64,000 nt of DNA from the NCBI GenBank assembly GCA_019095985.1, contig CM032665.1:41203134-41267133 (forward strand). The letters run 5' to 3'. This document shows positions 10,480-22,670 of the stretch, piece after piece (positions within the stretch are counted from its first letter, which is position 1; each line of letters opens with the position of its first letter). This DNA is from Streblospio benedicti. Taxonomy: Eukaryota > Annelida > Polychaeta > Spionida > Spionidae. Position numbers and translations under genes: made by a program. The notes below the pieces were generated by a model. It did no database searches. It was given only the letters and a program-made list of their open reading frames with translations, and was not told the DNA's origin.

Positions 10480-11740
10480 GGTGCCACCCATAACACATCG
10501 GCTGACGTCAATGGGTTATGGTACGATTATTATTGGGTCATGCTGGGGTCGACAGGTCATGCTCTAATTAATAGAAGGTCGTGCATTGCGATACATGTGA
10601 TTATATCCCCATGCTAGGACTTCTGGTGTTAAAGATGCCATTAGATCACAATGTGAGGAATTTGGTGGCACCCTCCACAGCGTGTATCACATGCCCTGTC
10701 ACTAGCTCATTTGTCTGACGATTCAAGTGGACATGAGCTATTATGTTAAGCTGCAGTTGGCTTATTGCCTTTAGAGATTGTGAGGGAGTCTTACTATGTC
10801 AGCACAGTGAATGCGGTATTAGGGTATGTGCTCAACGCAATTTGTTTCCTGGTACGATTTGTTTCAAAACATAGGTCATGTATGAATTTAATCAGAGATG
10901 ATGCATGAGAGGATTTTTACGGGTATTACGCTTTCAAGAGTGAAGCAGAAACTGAGAAGCAAAGGAGACATAAGGTAACACGTCATATTGTTGATGTTGT
11001 GATGTTTGAGACAACTGCAACTTTGCTATTCAAGTTATTACATGTAGGAATGTTTATTTTGGAAGGTTTATAGTGTGCAAAAAAATTCAATTTTGTGATT
11101 CTCAGCAGGAATTGCATGTGCTGTATGGAGTGTTGCATGAATATCATCTCAAGACTTTGATACCACGTGATCAATGAATGGTCTCCAGAGATATGCGTGT
11201 GTGACAGAATGAGGAAGTTCTATTTGCTAACTCTAACCATTGTTTTTTTTCTAAAACAACTTAATGAAACACATTGTAAATGATACAGTAAGCATGTAAC
11301 AAAATGTATTTTATCTAGTGTACCTTAGATTCGGACATGTGAGGTGTGATTTTTGTAACTCATCATGTTCCCTGTGATAGGCTATTATATTTCTTGGATG
11401 CACATGGACACAAATGAGATGTAATTGTCAAAATCAATTAGAAAATTACAATGCCTATCAAAAACTGTAGTATGTTGTGTTGATGACAATTCTTTGTTTT
11501 ATATTCGTGTTTATAAATTTATAATGGAATTAGTTTTAACAGTTTTATAATTATTAAATACTTTCCTCTGTGATATGTGTTTGTATGTATTTATCTTATT
11601 TTCATACAAATTTGATATGTTTCTAATAATGAATAGGTTCTTTACTCAATAGGGTCTTAAACATTCATGTATACCCAGATGTAAACAGTTTGATGTTTTA
11701 GGTGAATTTAAATATTTTCTGATAATTTTTCAAAACGATC
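10480..11740. other. Spacer interrupting the left inverted-repeat arm
   Basis: This stretch with the candidate exon separates two parts of the left inverted-repeat arm that are contiguous in the right arm (near 17710). It is therefore either inserted on the left or deleted on the right. The sequence is AT-rich and without a gene. Confidence 0.4.
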
Positions 11741-12830
11741 AGATTGTAAAGATGAGAATGGTTGAGATACTTTGATTTTCATAAAACATTCAGATAATTA
11801 TTTGTCAATGTGTTTTCCAAATTAAATATTTTTATTAGATTCAATAATTTGTCCAGCTTACACTATAATGTACAACATGCTGAAATAAGCAAAAATATGA
11901 GGAGCATTAAAACAGTGATAAAAATTTCAGTCTTAAAGTTTTAATAGCTTTATTTTTATAATGTGTAATAACATAAAATAGCAAACTCATACACTATGCA
12001 AAATTGTCATTTAAGGAAAATTGTAAATTTTATAGATATACAGCAAACTATTTGTATTACGTAGAAAACAGCCTTTTCAACACATCAAATTGTATATTAA
12101 CAACCATCATACAATGGTATAGTCAGTGCGGTCAAATGATACAATATCTATTTATCTAAGATATCAAATGCATACAACATCCTGTACAACATATATCCTA
12201 TGAGTGAAAAAAAATACCATGACTAACTTCATTCAAATGAGTCAACTTTGGGGGAATCAGCAATTAAAATATACATTTGAACCAAAATGTCACAATCTTG
12301 GAATGTCTACTCCAATATTAACACGACTTTGACCTTGTGATGATAACTAAAAGCATGTAACAAGGTGAATACAAATTAATATTATTATAGATGTGCACCC
12401 AAATAATTACAATAATACGGTTTCGCAAATGCAAATAGTAACAATAATAAACACTCACATGTATATGAAAAGACAATTATATAATAGTAAAACATAATGC
12501 AAACTGCCTTACAGTAACATTAGCGACAAGGCCCTGAAGTGCAAATCAACTCATTTTTATATTCAGCATATATAATATACACAAGTGAATGATGACATTT
12601 ACGTTGCTCTGCAAATGTGTCTTAAAGAGTATTAAATACATTTGTGATAAAGATTTAGGCACAGTCAAAACAACTGCAAGATAATGTACATTGTTCTAGT
12701 ATCTACTTTAAACCAAGATAATTTTCATTAGCATGTCAACTTTAAATTTGAAATAAGTATGTTTTCTTAAACATTTTAACTCGTTATTCCACAGGTTTGT
12801 TTACATATTTGTTGTAAACTTATTCTTTAC
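11740..12830. repeat. Large inverted repeat, left arm
   Basis: The reverse complement aligns with about 16630-17710. Landmarks are the AGGAGCATT / TTTCAGTCTTAAAGTTTTAA block against CTTTGAGACTGAAG, the ACAACATCCTGTACAACATA block against ATATGTTGTACAGGATGTT, and the TTGCTCTGCAAATGT block against ACATTTGCAGAGCAA. Identity is roughly 80 percent with many small indels. About 3.8 kb lies between the arms, including the 13.7-kb candidate exon and the first gap. Confidence 0.75.
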
Positions 12831-12914
12831 TTGTTAGGGAACATCATAAAATGGTAAAATCCATCCTTATTCTCCAATTTTACTTTTACACATTCTTCTA
12901 TAATACCCAAGCCC

Positions 12915-13549
12915 CGATTGGGTTGGTTAAGACTATTCACACGAGGTCTGTAGGCTATGAACTCAACTCAGAATTCAGCCAAAAATTCAGTCAAAATGCT
13001 AAGTTTTTGAACGAATGACATACACATGTTCATATAGATCTAACTACGTCACACTGAATGTTGATAAACGTCATCGTTGCACCTATTGTACTCAATCATG
13101 CATATGAAAACACTTCTACACTACAGCATGTAAAACAACATACCTTACCAAAAAACAATATATTTGAAGATGTCAACACGCGGATTAGAACATAATCATA
13201 TCTACCGGCGGAACATTATTTTATATTGGTTTGAAAAATTTAAAAATTAAGTGGTTTTAAACATGATTAAATGATAAAACTATAAAAGTCATATTGAACT
13301 TTTTTAAATTTTGATAAAGTTGTAACTGAAAAATCATGTTGTTTTGTGTTGAATCTAAGTACTTCTGAAAAGATTTTCAAAACAGATTATTTCCATCAGA
13401 ATTAGATAATTACACTGAGACAGCAATAAGAGTTGAGATGGAGGCAGACACACCCTTCCGTTATTCCACATGGAACAATTTCACTTTGTTGACCCTTAAT
13501 GTTCTTTAATGTGGGGGGGGACCATGCATGGGAACGATTGGGTTGGTTA
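12915..13549. repeat. Segment bounded by 15-bp direct repeats
   Basis: CGATTGGGTTGGTTA occurs at 12915-12929 and again, identical, at 13535-13549. The interior contains a block (about 12945-13130) that recurs in the same orientation at 55348-55545: GGCTATGAACTCAACTCAGA, the GTTGATAAACGT block and TTGCACCTA-TGTACTCAAT. This may be an insertion with a long target duplication of the non-LTR kind, or simply a repeated motif. Confidence 0.5.
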
Positions 13550-13741
13550 CATACATATTACATGCGTCATTTGCCAAAAATTTCAAGGCAATGCGGTGAA
13601 AGAGTTTGCGAAGACAATGTATTTAGATCTAACCACTTTTATCTGTTATCCTGTTTAAGAAATAAACAATATGAATGATAAAAGGGATAAATGAACAATT
13701 TTAACATGTATTACTCAAAATTCAATTTTCAATTTTTTTAG

Positions 13742-14023
13742 GTTAACATGCAACTGCCAAAGAAAAAGAACTACCAATATGCAGTACTAGATCTATGTAC
13801 ACGTCCACAATCGTCAGAGCTTAAGGACCTCGAGTTGAAACTCTTCACATCATCTCTGTTCAAACTCTTCAAGGCAGAACCTGCACGATCTCTTGAACTG
13901 AATCAATCTGTGACTTTGTACATAAGGAAAATACTGATGCAGAATTCTATGATGATAGATGCAAGCAAAATCATGTTGTTTGATGATGTATTCTTCTTGA
14001 CATACGTAAAGACTGGAGATTAG
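13742..14023 (+). CDS. Candidate 3'-terminal exon, unrecognised protein
   Basis: A polypyrimidine tract and acceptor (TTTCAATTTTTTTAG ending at 13741) lead directly into an open frame of 93 codons after VN-M. It continues through QLPKKKNYQYAVLDLCTRPQ, LKDLELKLFTSSLFKLFKAE, ARSLELNQSVTLYIRKILMQ and DDVFFLTYVKTGD, then TAG. Composition is that of a helical soluble protein, not of random AT-rich DNA. An AATAAA lies 374 nt beyond the stop. I do not recognise the family. It sits between the arms of the large inverted repeat. The upstream exon is not identified, and the 10.3-kb candidate is on the same strand but no link is proven. Confidence 0.5.
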   Translation, partial: VNMQLPKKKNYQYAVLDLCTRPQSSELKDLELKLFTSSLFKLFKAEPARSLELNQSVTLYIRKILMQNSMMIDASKIMLFDDVFFLTYVKTGD

Positions 14024-14396
14024 TCTATATATTTTTTCAAACATCAATGTAAATTAGTGAAAGGCTATTTTTAGAAAACTCTAATTATGATGCAGGATTT
14101 TCAGGTTTCTTTAGAAACTTAGATAACGTATTTATATTCTCAATTAATTTATATGTATCAAACTGCTGGGTTTGTGAAATAGGGTGATCAGTTGTATTAT
14201 TTCATACGTAAAAATGTGATGAAATTTTAGATAAAAAATACCAAAATTGGTTATTTGATATACGCTATTGTAATCATAGGACTTCAATGTCTCTGATCAA
14301 TATGCATATTGTTAAAAAAGTAAAACAACAGTATCAAATATCTAAAATCATGTATGTGCAGTAAGATATTTTATAGTTTAAAGAAATTATGCATAT

Positions 14397-14402
14397 AATA
14401 AA
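14397..14402 (+). terminator. Polyadenylation signal AATAAA
   Basis: A canonical AATAAA 374 nt downstream of the stop of the 13.7-kb candidate exon. It is the first convincing signal after that stop. Confidence 0.4.
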
Positions 14403-14629
14403 CATTTATTCATATTTCTTTGTCTTAAATTTTGTGCACATGAAAAAGGCATAATATGAGGGATTTGGGACTTAAGCAAGTGCTTATCTATACATCTACA
14501 CACAAAAAAACACTGTCAGAATGGGTAGTGGGCTACTGGTAGAACAGTGGTGTGTGATCCCAGCAACCGAACACACATCATCGCTTTGTGTTCCCATAAA
14601 CTTCAATATTTTCAATGAACATTAGCAGC

Positions 14630-15526
14630 AGCAGCAGCAACAGCAGCAGCACTCAGACAGACAGAAAGTGTTTGAGGATCAAGTGGCCCATTCCCACCCA
14701 TTTTGGGCTCATGGTTTAATTTACAAGTTATAGTGTAATACTTAAAATATGTAAGAGATCCCCGTAGACCAAAAATGTGTGCAAGCTGTGGCTAAAAACG
14801 TGCAAATGCGCCACAGTGCGGTATTTATCTATATTTCATAAAGGGCATGTTGTTTACAGTGCTCTGCACAACACTGCCGATTTTTGTTAAAGGTAGTACA
14901 ATTTTGATGAGCATCATTGTACTTTGGCACCGGCACCTGTGGCTTATGCAAGATCTCACCTGTGTGTTGCCGTGTAAAGCAGGCTCAGTGGTAAGATACA
15001 CTTTTATGTACCTTACGACCGGGCATATTCTGCTCACATGGCATTTAGTGTGGGATCCTGCAGGGGACACTGGTGGGGGCTATGGCAGGGAAATGTTCCC
15101 ATAACTGAGATACATTTTATCTCTACCATCTGTATTCAATTGGATGCATTGGTGTCCTGTTGCCCAGTCCACATGCGACACCTAAAGCAGGGGTTGCCAT
15201 TCTGACTATATGCATTAAGAATTATCCATGATCTAACTAAAAACACTGAATCATTCTATGGGCTCAGTGGTCATTCTAAGAACAACACTGACGCTCTCTT
15301 ATGATTTTCTTGAGTAAGGTACACTTTGATGGGTGTTGATGATGATCACACAAACCTGGCAGGCTTTCTACGGTCAGCAACCACAATTAAGTTTACAATG
15401 AAACCAGCTTCTTGACGATTCATTGAGTGCATGGTCTTGACACTGACAATGCATAAAACTAGTGATATATGTGATTGAATAGATGTGTGTTACCACTATT
15501 TTGATATAGCTGAAGAATGGGGTGCG
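14630..15526 (-). repeat. Block W, inverted copy of 39490-40395
   Basis: The reverse complement of this segment is nearly identical to 39490-40395, from the GCAGCAGCAG tract at the left to GAATGGGGTGCG at the gap edge. Differences are scattered single bases and short indels. Reading frames in it (14825-15104 on both strands) have counterparts at 39960-40205 and are by-products of this duplication. Its continuation is hidden by the scaffold gap. Confidence 0.85.
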
Positions 15527-15626
15527 NNNNNNNNNNNNNNNNNNNNNNNNNNNNNNNNNNNNNNNNNNNNNNNNNNNNNNNNNNNNNNNNNNNNNNNNNN
15601 NNNNNNNNNNNNNNNNNNNNNNNNNN
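15527..15626. other. Scaffold gap (100 N)
   Basis: One hundred N, the usual placeholder for a gap of unknown size. It falls exactly at the inner end of the near-identical block W, a likely cause of assembly failure. Confidence 0.99.
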
Positions 15627-15989
15627 ATCAATGCAACAAACTGATGTGACGACCTCACCTTTGGTTGGGTGGGGATTTGGTTAAATTCTGGATACAGCGA
15701 GATGCATCATGTGATATATTGGATTTTAAGTTACTTTTCAAAACATGCTCTCTTCTTGAAACTTTGAAAAACAAACATTTAAGAAGTAAAAAATCGTTTT
15801 CGTATTTCACAATGCCAAGACTCAGTAACCGGATTTTTGAATAGCGAAAATAACAAAAACTATGTTTATGAAGGAAGATATCATGACATGTAATCGAATC
15901 AAATATAACATCTGAGAATATAACATATTATATTTACGAGATAAGTAGATATGACTACGCCCACCAGAGTGTGATTTTTAACATTTTTG

Positions 15990-16660
15990 GTTGGGCTTCC
16001 TTGCTACATGTACATTGCATGTGTGTGCTGGCCACTGAACACATGCATTGTATTGTGTAACAGACGGTGATCAGCATTTGTACAGTTTTGAGTTTATTTT
16101 GCATGGGAACTATTGAAAGAATATTATGGAACACTTATGTCATCCGAGCTGTAAAAGTACATTTTACCCTCTGCCACACAGCATGCACATGGTGGGTTCT
16201 GGGTCGGGGTTTCCACACACGCTTTGACACGCTTAATTTTCTTGGAAATCCTTGATCTGCCATTACAAGACAAGTTTTGATCTGTGGCAAGAAAGCGGCT
16301 CATATACATGTATCAGTGTCGTGCATTGTGTAGTTTTTTATCATTGAAATAATAAAACTGTGTGTATATTTGTTGTGAGATATTTTGTTGTATTTATCCA
16401 ACAACATTTAACCTGTAATAAATGATAGTTAAATATGTTTGTACAAATGATGCTTATACAGTGATTATGTTAACACATACTGAACTTTACTGTGTATATA
16501 AAACATGTTTCATACATTTTAATAGATGTGGACTTGTACAATGTGTATATGAAATGGCATAGGACCGATTTTATCATTTGAGGTGTTCCCAATGTTGACC
16601 AATTTATGTATGTCCATGGCTATTACCGTTATAAACAAGTGAATAATAAAGTTGCAACAA
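15990..16660 (+). repeat. Diverged repeat paired with 34960-35560
   Basis: It shares, in the same order and orientation with 34960-35560, the GTACATTGCATG block, TGTACAGTTTTGAGT, the GAAATC-TTGATCTGCC/GGATCTCCC block, CAAGAC and the TGTCAGTGTCATG-like block. It looks like an old dispersed repeat and has no coding potential of note. Confidence 0.55.
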
Positions 16661-17990
16661 TTATGGAAATAAAACTGAGTAGTAAAGTGTTTGAAAAAAT
16701 GGTAAACAAAACACCTATTTCAATTTTAAAGTTGATAAGATAATGATAACGTACACACCTAGATATCATCTTTGACTTGTTTTAATTGTAAGCAAATCTT
16801 TACACAAATGTTTAAAATACTCTTTAAAATACATTTGCAGAGCAACTTAAATGGTATTATTCACTTGTGGGTATTTCATATGCTGAATATGAAAAACTAG
16901 TTGGGTTGCACTTAAACTGTCTTAAGGAAGTTTGCATTATGTTTTGCCGTTATATTATGGTGTTTATTAATAGAAGTGCTTATCAATGTTACCTTTTGCA
17001 TTTGCTAAACCACATTATTGTCGTTATTCGGATGCACATCTGCAATAATACCAATGTATTTCTATGCTGTTCCATGCATTTACTTAATGTTCACAAGTAA
17101 GGTTCAAAGTCGTGGGATATTGGGGTAGACATTAAAAGTTGCCTACATTATTTGGTCCAAATGTACATTTCAATTATTGATTCCCGAGACGTTTTCTCAT
17201 TTTAAGTAAGTTAGACATACAATGTACATTTGAAGTATTTTTACTCATAGGATATATGTTGTACAGGATGTTGCATGCATTTGATATCTTAGATAGATAG
17301 ATATTTTATCATTTGACCGCCACTGACTATACCATTTGATGATGGTTAATTAGTATACTGTTTGATGTGTTGAAAAGGCTGTTTCTTTTTATTACTACAA
17401 ATAGTTTGCCGTGTATCTATAAATTTTACAATTCTCTTAAAATGACAATTTTGTATGGTCTATGTTGACATGAGTTTGCTATTTTGTTGCTACACGTTAT
17501 AAAAATAAAGCTATTAAAACTTTGAGACTGAAGTTTTTATCACTTTCTTCAATGCTCCTCAAATCTTTGCTTATTTCAGCACAATGTAGATTATTGTATA
17601 GTGGAAGCATGCCAGATTATTGAATCTAATAAAATGATTTAATTAGGACAACACATAGACAATCAATTATCTGAATGTTTAAAGAAAATCAAAGTATCTA
17701 AGCCATCATTATCTTTACAGCCTGATCCTTTTGAGACAAAAAATTCACACCAACTTCAGGGTGGGGCTGGGGGTTTGGTTCAGATAATGGGTACGGACGT
17801 GCCACGGAGGCTTTGAAAATGGTACCCACCAAGACACTTATTTTTGAGAACAACGTTACCGACATTATACCAACATCTGAAAAATATGTGATATAATGTG
17901 TCAATATCTGCGAAATATATGACATAAATATACTAAACATGTGAAAAAGACATCAAGAAATATACCAGAAATATGAAAAAAGACACCCAG
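16630..17990. repeat. Large inverted repeat, right arm
   Basis: The reverse complement matches 11740-12830 (inner part 16630-17710) and 9870-10140 (outer part 17725-17990), here without the 1.6-kb interruption of the left arm. The 77-residue frame at 16867-17100 lies wholly in the repeat and shows no conserved counterpart on the other arm, so it is not called a gene. Confidence 0.7.
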
Positions 17991-17999
17991 CAATATACC

Positions 18000-18800
18000 A
18001 AAAATGTGAAGAAAGACACCCAGTTTCAGGGCACGTCCGTATTCACTGCAATAATGTGAGACCCCCCACCCCGTGAGACACCAACAGCTTCCAAAAAATG
18101 TCGAAGTCCCCTCAACATTGGGTGATCTTGCTTACCGCCCTCCCTCCCACCCTGGGCTTTTGAGGGGTCAAGAATAAAACAATGTACAATTAAATCCCTC
18201 TTTTTTGGTCTTCTCTCCCACATCCCTGACATTTTCCCCTACTACCTGCTACATCCAATAAAGTGCCCCCCCCCTCCTCCCATCAGCCATCAGCCCACTG
18301 TCCTATAAACCTTCCCTCCACTTGCCTGGGCAGAATGGGCAGTGCAGGCAGTCAGTGAGCCAAATGGTGACCGCAACGCTCCACAGCAGCAGGCAGCGCA
18401 TGCCCATGGCCCTCACGTCACTGGTCTCATACCTACAGACGGGCTGGAATAGAAGATGCTGTCTCATGATCTATAGGGCTCACTCTGGGAACAATACATT
18501 AATATAGGTTATGATCGCAGTATATCTAGTCTCTCGACCTTTGATACTCAGGCTGATAGGCCGGGGTGATAGGACTACATCACATAGCCTCTACCATGAC
18601 TCGAATCCTGGACCACTGCCACTGTGGCACTTATCCAGCACTGGTCCCAGCACTGGCTATGTGATATTTAAGGTTATCATTCTTTAAACTCAAAAAAGCA
18701 AAAATGCTTGCAATAGTAAAATGAACTCAATTCAAGAGATGGCTAAAAGGTCACAAACACGGTCTATGCATATAAGTAAATTCATTTTACCCACCCTTGT
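18000..18800. other. Intergenic with a tRNA-type SINE relic
   Basis: At about 18545-18620, minus strand, the sequence reads like a tRNA-derived SINE head: GGTCCAGGATTCGAGTC is a B-box-like element and CATGGTAGAGGC precedes it. The rest is C-rich or AT-rich without a gene. Confidence 0.4.
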
Positions 18801-18804
18801 GGGC

Positions 18805-19217
18805 CGTTACATCTGAGAGGGGTAGGCTGTATTTTTAAACACATATTTTACTTCTGAAACTTTGAAAAATAGATATTTTACTGCTAGTGAAATAGAATAA
18901 AGTTGTGATGTAAAACAGAAATAAATAATGTTTGTACCACAAAGTTGAAAATAAATCTTTAAGCCAAATAATAATTAAAGTAAAACAACCTGCCCCCCTC
19001 TGATAATCAACTTGCCCAGCCATCTGAGAGGGGGTAGGTAGTTCTTTAGAATGAATATTTTACTTCTCAATATTTTCAAATTAAATATTTTACTGCTAGT
19101 GAAGTACAATAAAGCCATGGTGTAAAACGGCAAAAAATAATGTTTGTTCCACAAAGTTAAAAATAACTATTTTAGCCAAAGTCAAACGACCTAACCCCTC
19201 TCAGATAATCAACTCGT
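18805..19217. repeat. Two-unit tandem duplication, about 210 bp
   Basis: Unit 1 (about 18805-19020) and unit 2 (about 19021-19217) both start CATCTGAGAGGGGTAGG-like. Both contain ATATTTTACTGCTAGTGAA, the GGTGTAAAAC/ATGTAAAAC block and ATAATGTTTGT-CCACAAAGTT, and end CCCTCT-AGATAATCAACT. Identity is roughly 80 percent. Confidence 0.8.
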
Positions 19218-19554
19218 CCTATCACACCACTTCTTTTGACCAATCGGCGCTCTTCGTTGGACAGGCTGTAAATATTGTAGTAAGAGTGGGTGGAGTCTAG
19301 TTACTACGTTGCCCATATTTGGTCTGTGTGATATGCAAAAATGTAACCATACTAGCCCATTCATAAATACACCCTGGAGTGTGAGCGTGAACACTCAACC
19401 CATGTTCCTCCCCTGTTGAGCCTAACTACTATTGAGACTGTGTTTTGTCTTCCATAAGAGCTTATGCATTTCCAATGTCATTCAAATGTCATTCAAAAAC
19501 CATCAACAGTCATGCCAGTCCGTGTGCCAGTCACCAAGTACTGTTGAGGAGTTA

Positions 19555-20440
19555 TTGAGAATATTCAGGAAGTCGTGATGACATCTATATTGATGCAATA
19601 CGTGAGAAGTGGGCTTTTTTCAGAGCAAATAGCCGATTGTTTGTGGTCATTTATGCCTCTTTATTCCCAACTATTGTAATGTAAAATGGTCTAATGACAT
19701 ATCTACTAAGGTTTAAATTAAATATACATAATACATGATACATGAGTCTCTGTTTGGGACCACATATCTTCTAGGAGCAGCTTATTTGTGTGATTATAGC
19801 GACAACATTAAAAAATGATTACACTTCGGAGTAAGAACACCAGCACCTACATGTATAGTAATTTATGATAGACTTCACAAAGGTTTATCGGTGATAATTA
19901 CATTGAGTAAGTCATGATGACAGCTATATTGACGCAATGAACCTTTATGCCTCTTTATTCCAAAATATTGTTATGTAAATCGGTCTGTTGGCATGTCTAC
20001 TAAGGTTTAAACTAGATCATAAATACCACATGATGCTCATCGAATAGCACTGAAGGCGACTAGATGAGCCCCTGTTTGACACCACAGATTAACAAAGAGC
20101 CGCTTTTGTTTGATCAATGCAACCACTCATAAATGATTGTGATATTTTAGAATTAAGGAGAAGCATCTACGGTAATGCATACTAGATGTCACAATCGTAT
20201 ATAAGTCTTAATTACACGTACGTTCAGCAAGTCTGATGACAGCTCTAATGATCAAATACATGTACGTGAATAATGGGCATTTTTTTCAGCTTAGCTCCAC
20301 TTGTTTGTGGTATTTAGAGGACCCTTTATGCCTCTTCATTCATAAATATTCATACAAATGGTCTAAAGAGTCATGTCCACGATGCTTGATGCTTTAAAAT
20401 TATATGTTCACTGTCAAAATCGGATGGGGAACAACACAAT
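19555..20440. repeat. Three diverged tandem units, about 330 bp each
   Basis: Units begin near 19570, 19905 and 20228. They share GTC-TGATGACA-CT, TTTATGCCTCTTTATTC, the TGGTCTAATGACAT / GGTCTGTTGGCATG / GGTCTAAAGAGTCATG block and CTAAGGTTTAAA. The last unit runs on into block X1 at about 20323. Confidence 0.7.
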
Positions 20441-21749
20441 TAAAAGCAAAATATCACGTGGTTGGTTAGAAACAATAAACAACTAGCTGCCGGCGGTATT
20501 TTCCGCCATAACCGCTGGCTTTTAATAGGCAATAATATAAGGAAGGCTTTAATATCAGGGAGACGTTTATTTATTTAAAATTCTGTCTAACATGACGTGT
20601 ACTTGAAGGGAGGCTACAATTTGGGAGAGGCTACAAAACGCGGAAATGCGGTACTTAACACTTTAAATCGAATTACAAAAAAACCTTTCAACAATTATCA
20701 GTAAATATCTTTCTGTTGAATGTTTGCAGACATGCTGTATGTAAAGGCATGTCATGTGTTTTTTATTGCATACTATATGACCTCTGATTGGTGCTCTCTA
20801 TAAAAAGACCACCTAAGTAATTAAGCCGTTTTCCAGTCCACAAGCCACAATAAGGATCACCACTCCGTTAACTTACTAGCATCCTGCTCTCTAGCACCAG
20901 CAACACATCGTCGGGCGACGGGAATCTCCTTTAGTGTGAAAACCCACAGGGCTGCAAGAGAGACACTTGGCAGACCCTAGCTGGTCTTGCCAGTGGAAAA
21001 CCCACACTTTTTACCTCCTTACGGCTGTGTAGTGACCTACCTGCTAAGACACACAGTTGTGGTGGCCCCAGACAGCTACTCGTCGCTGCCGTGAGGAACT
21101 CACGTGTGCGTGAAACACACTAGTGCGTTTTAATGCCATATCTTATTACGAATTCTGCACACAATGGAACTAGAAGTCACGCACCAGCGACCTGTCGTCT
21201 GTGGTTATTGATTTCATACCAAATGGGCAGGGTGTTGGTAATTTTGTTCTACTAATAATGGATGAAAAATAGGAAACATTGGGAGAACTTCAGTCAATGA
21301 GCAAATGTCAAAATACATACAAGTGTGTATGTAAATATTTCAAAGTAGCTATTGAGCTATTACTTTGTTTCCCTACTTGTCTTTGAGATAATGACGAGCT
21401 TTCAATAACAGGAGTGCTTCTCAATAACACTTAAAATGCCGCCGTATCTGTTCCCCGGACGTTTCGCATAGCTCTGTGCCCTGCACCCAAACAGCCCTGC
21501 AATCACCATTATGTTTGTGGCGACCTATTTGTATTGATTGTTGGTATTGATATGTTATGTTTTTTTAGCTCTTTTACCATCAAAAACGCATAAACACCCA
21601 GCACATTAAATCCTGTCTTCAGCTATGTCAAAATAGTGGTAGGATCTTGCTGTGTATAGAGAACAGAGAGATAGAAAAAATAGAATTGAATTAACAAGCA
21701 AACAAAATAATTTTAAATACTTGCCTGACATATAAATGAGAAGAAATTA

Positions 21750-21835
21750 GAACTCAGGTGGGATTTGAACTCCCGACCTCCGACCAAGTATGTAGGGTGG
21801 AGGTTCACGTTTCGTCTCTGTAACCTTTTAACATG
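21750..21835 (-). repeat. tRNA-derived SINE head
   Basis: The minus strand carries GGTCGGGAGTTCAAATCCCA, a tRNA-like B box with flanking stem bases, preceded by CCTCCACCCTACATACTTGG. The same relic is at about 43785-43870 in block X2. It is too degenerate to be a tRNA gene: no complete cloverleaf is visible. Confidence 0.5.
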
Positions 21836-21941
21836 GTATCATTCTTGTCTCACAACCACAGACAATAATTTTCAGGAATATATATTAAGAACAAATACAC
21901 GATATTTGTGCATTCGTAATCGATTAAATAAAGAGTTTGAC

Positions 21942-22470
21942 TTGTGACTAGAAGGTCGTAAGTTCAATTTCCAGTCAGGTCTGGTTGTGGGTGTTGTGCA
22001 AACTTACCGTCAAAAGCTTGCATACTGCTCCGTGGTATAGGCACAGGTCAGGCGAGTGAAAGCTAATGTGAGTGATAAGCACATCTGCACTACTGGACAC
22101 TCGACAGGGAGTTGAGGAAGATATAGTGTGACAATAATGCCAATGGCCTGGTGTAGATGTAAAGTCGCTAGAGTACCACAAACTGTGAATTGCAACTGTA
22201 TATAAGTATATTAAGCACATTCAAAATGGCTAATCGCCTATACCCTTCAAAGAAATACTATTTTGTGCAGAATTGAAATTCAGTACCTTCACTACCCTGG
22301 TCCATTGTGCAATGATATTTGATTGACTGTCTACTCCTGCTTGATAAGGCCCATTAGCAATAAGCCAAAGGCTGAATGTAACCAGTATGTACCACAGTGT
22401 AGTGTTCAATCGCATTTAGGCATGAGTTTGCTCAACACCCACCACCAGACCCAACCGCAAATCGAACAAG
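21942..22470. repeat. Pair of facing tRNA-type SINEs
   Basis: The plus-strand head GTGACTAGAAGGTCGTAAG, then TTCAATTTCCAG and GGGTGTTGTGCAAACTTA, lies at about 21950-22010. A minus-strand head, GTTCGATTTGCGG followed by GGGTGTTGAGCAAACTC, lies at about 22425-22470. The same family heads the Y blocks at 26775 and 48612. The pattern is a B-box-like tRNA module followed by GTGTTG-GCAAAC. Confidence 0.55.
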
Positions 22471-22628
22471 TGATCATGTTGCTAGGAGTCCAACTCCATA
22501 TAGACACACAGAAGAACAACCAAACATTCAAACTTGGTGCAGCGTTTACAAATCTATACATCTATCCACAATCACTTGTGTCCAGTTTTATTACTTTGCA
22601 ATGAGAATGTGCAATTTCAATTTAGTTT

Positions 22629-22632
22629 CTGC

Positions 22633-22666
<34 letters not shown>

Positions 22667-22670
22667 ATTA
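22629..22670. repeat. (CTG)n tract, short allele-like copy
   Basis: About 14 CTG/TTG triplets. The equivalent place in block X2 (46535-46700) carries about 55, so the tract has changed length strongly between otherwise close copies. Confidence 0.8.

Noticed and set aside
14825-15104. 81- and 85-codon frames on both strands, with relatives at 39960-40205
   Set aside because: Both copies are the duplicated block W. Retention of the frames reflects recent duplication rather than selection, and there is no recognisable domain.
19555-20440. Possible CRISPR-like or satellite array
   Set aside because: Three diverged units of about 330 bp without regular spacers, in a eukaryotic setting. It is an ordinary short tandem duplication.
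21750-21850. Possible tRNA gene (B box with stem-like flanks)
   Set aside because: No complete cloverleaf or A box at the right distance. It occurs in several diverged copies and fits a tRNA-derived SINE.
21765-22604. Frames shared with 43800-44631
   Set aside because: They lie in SINE-containing duplicated block X, start inside a tRNA-type SINE and have no protein-like composition.
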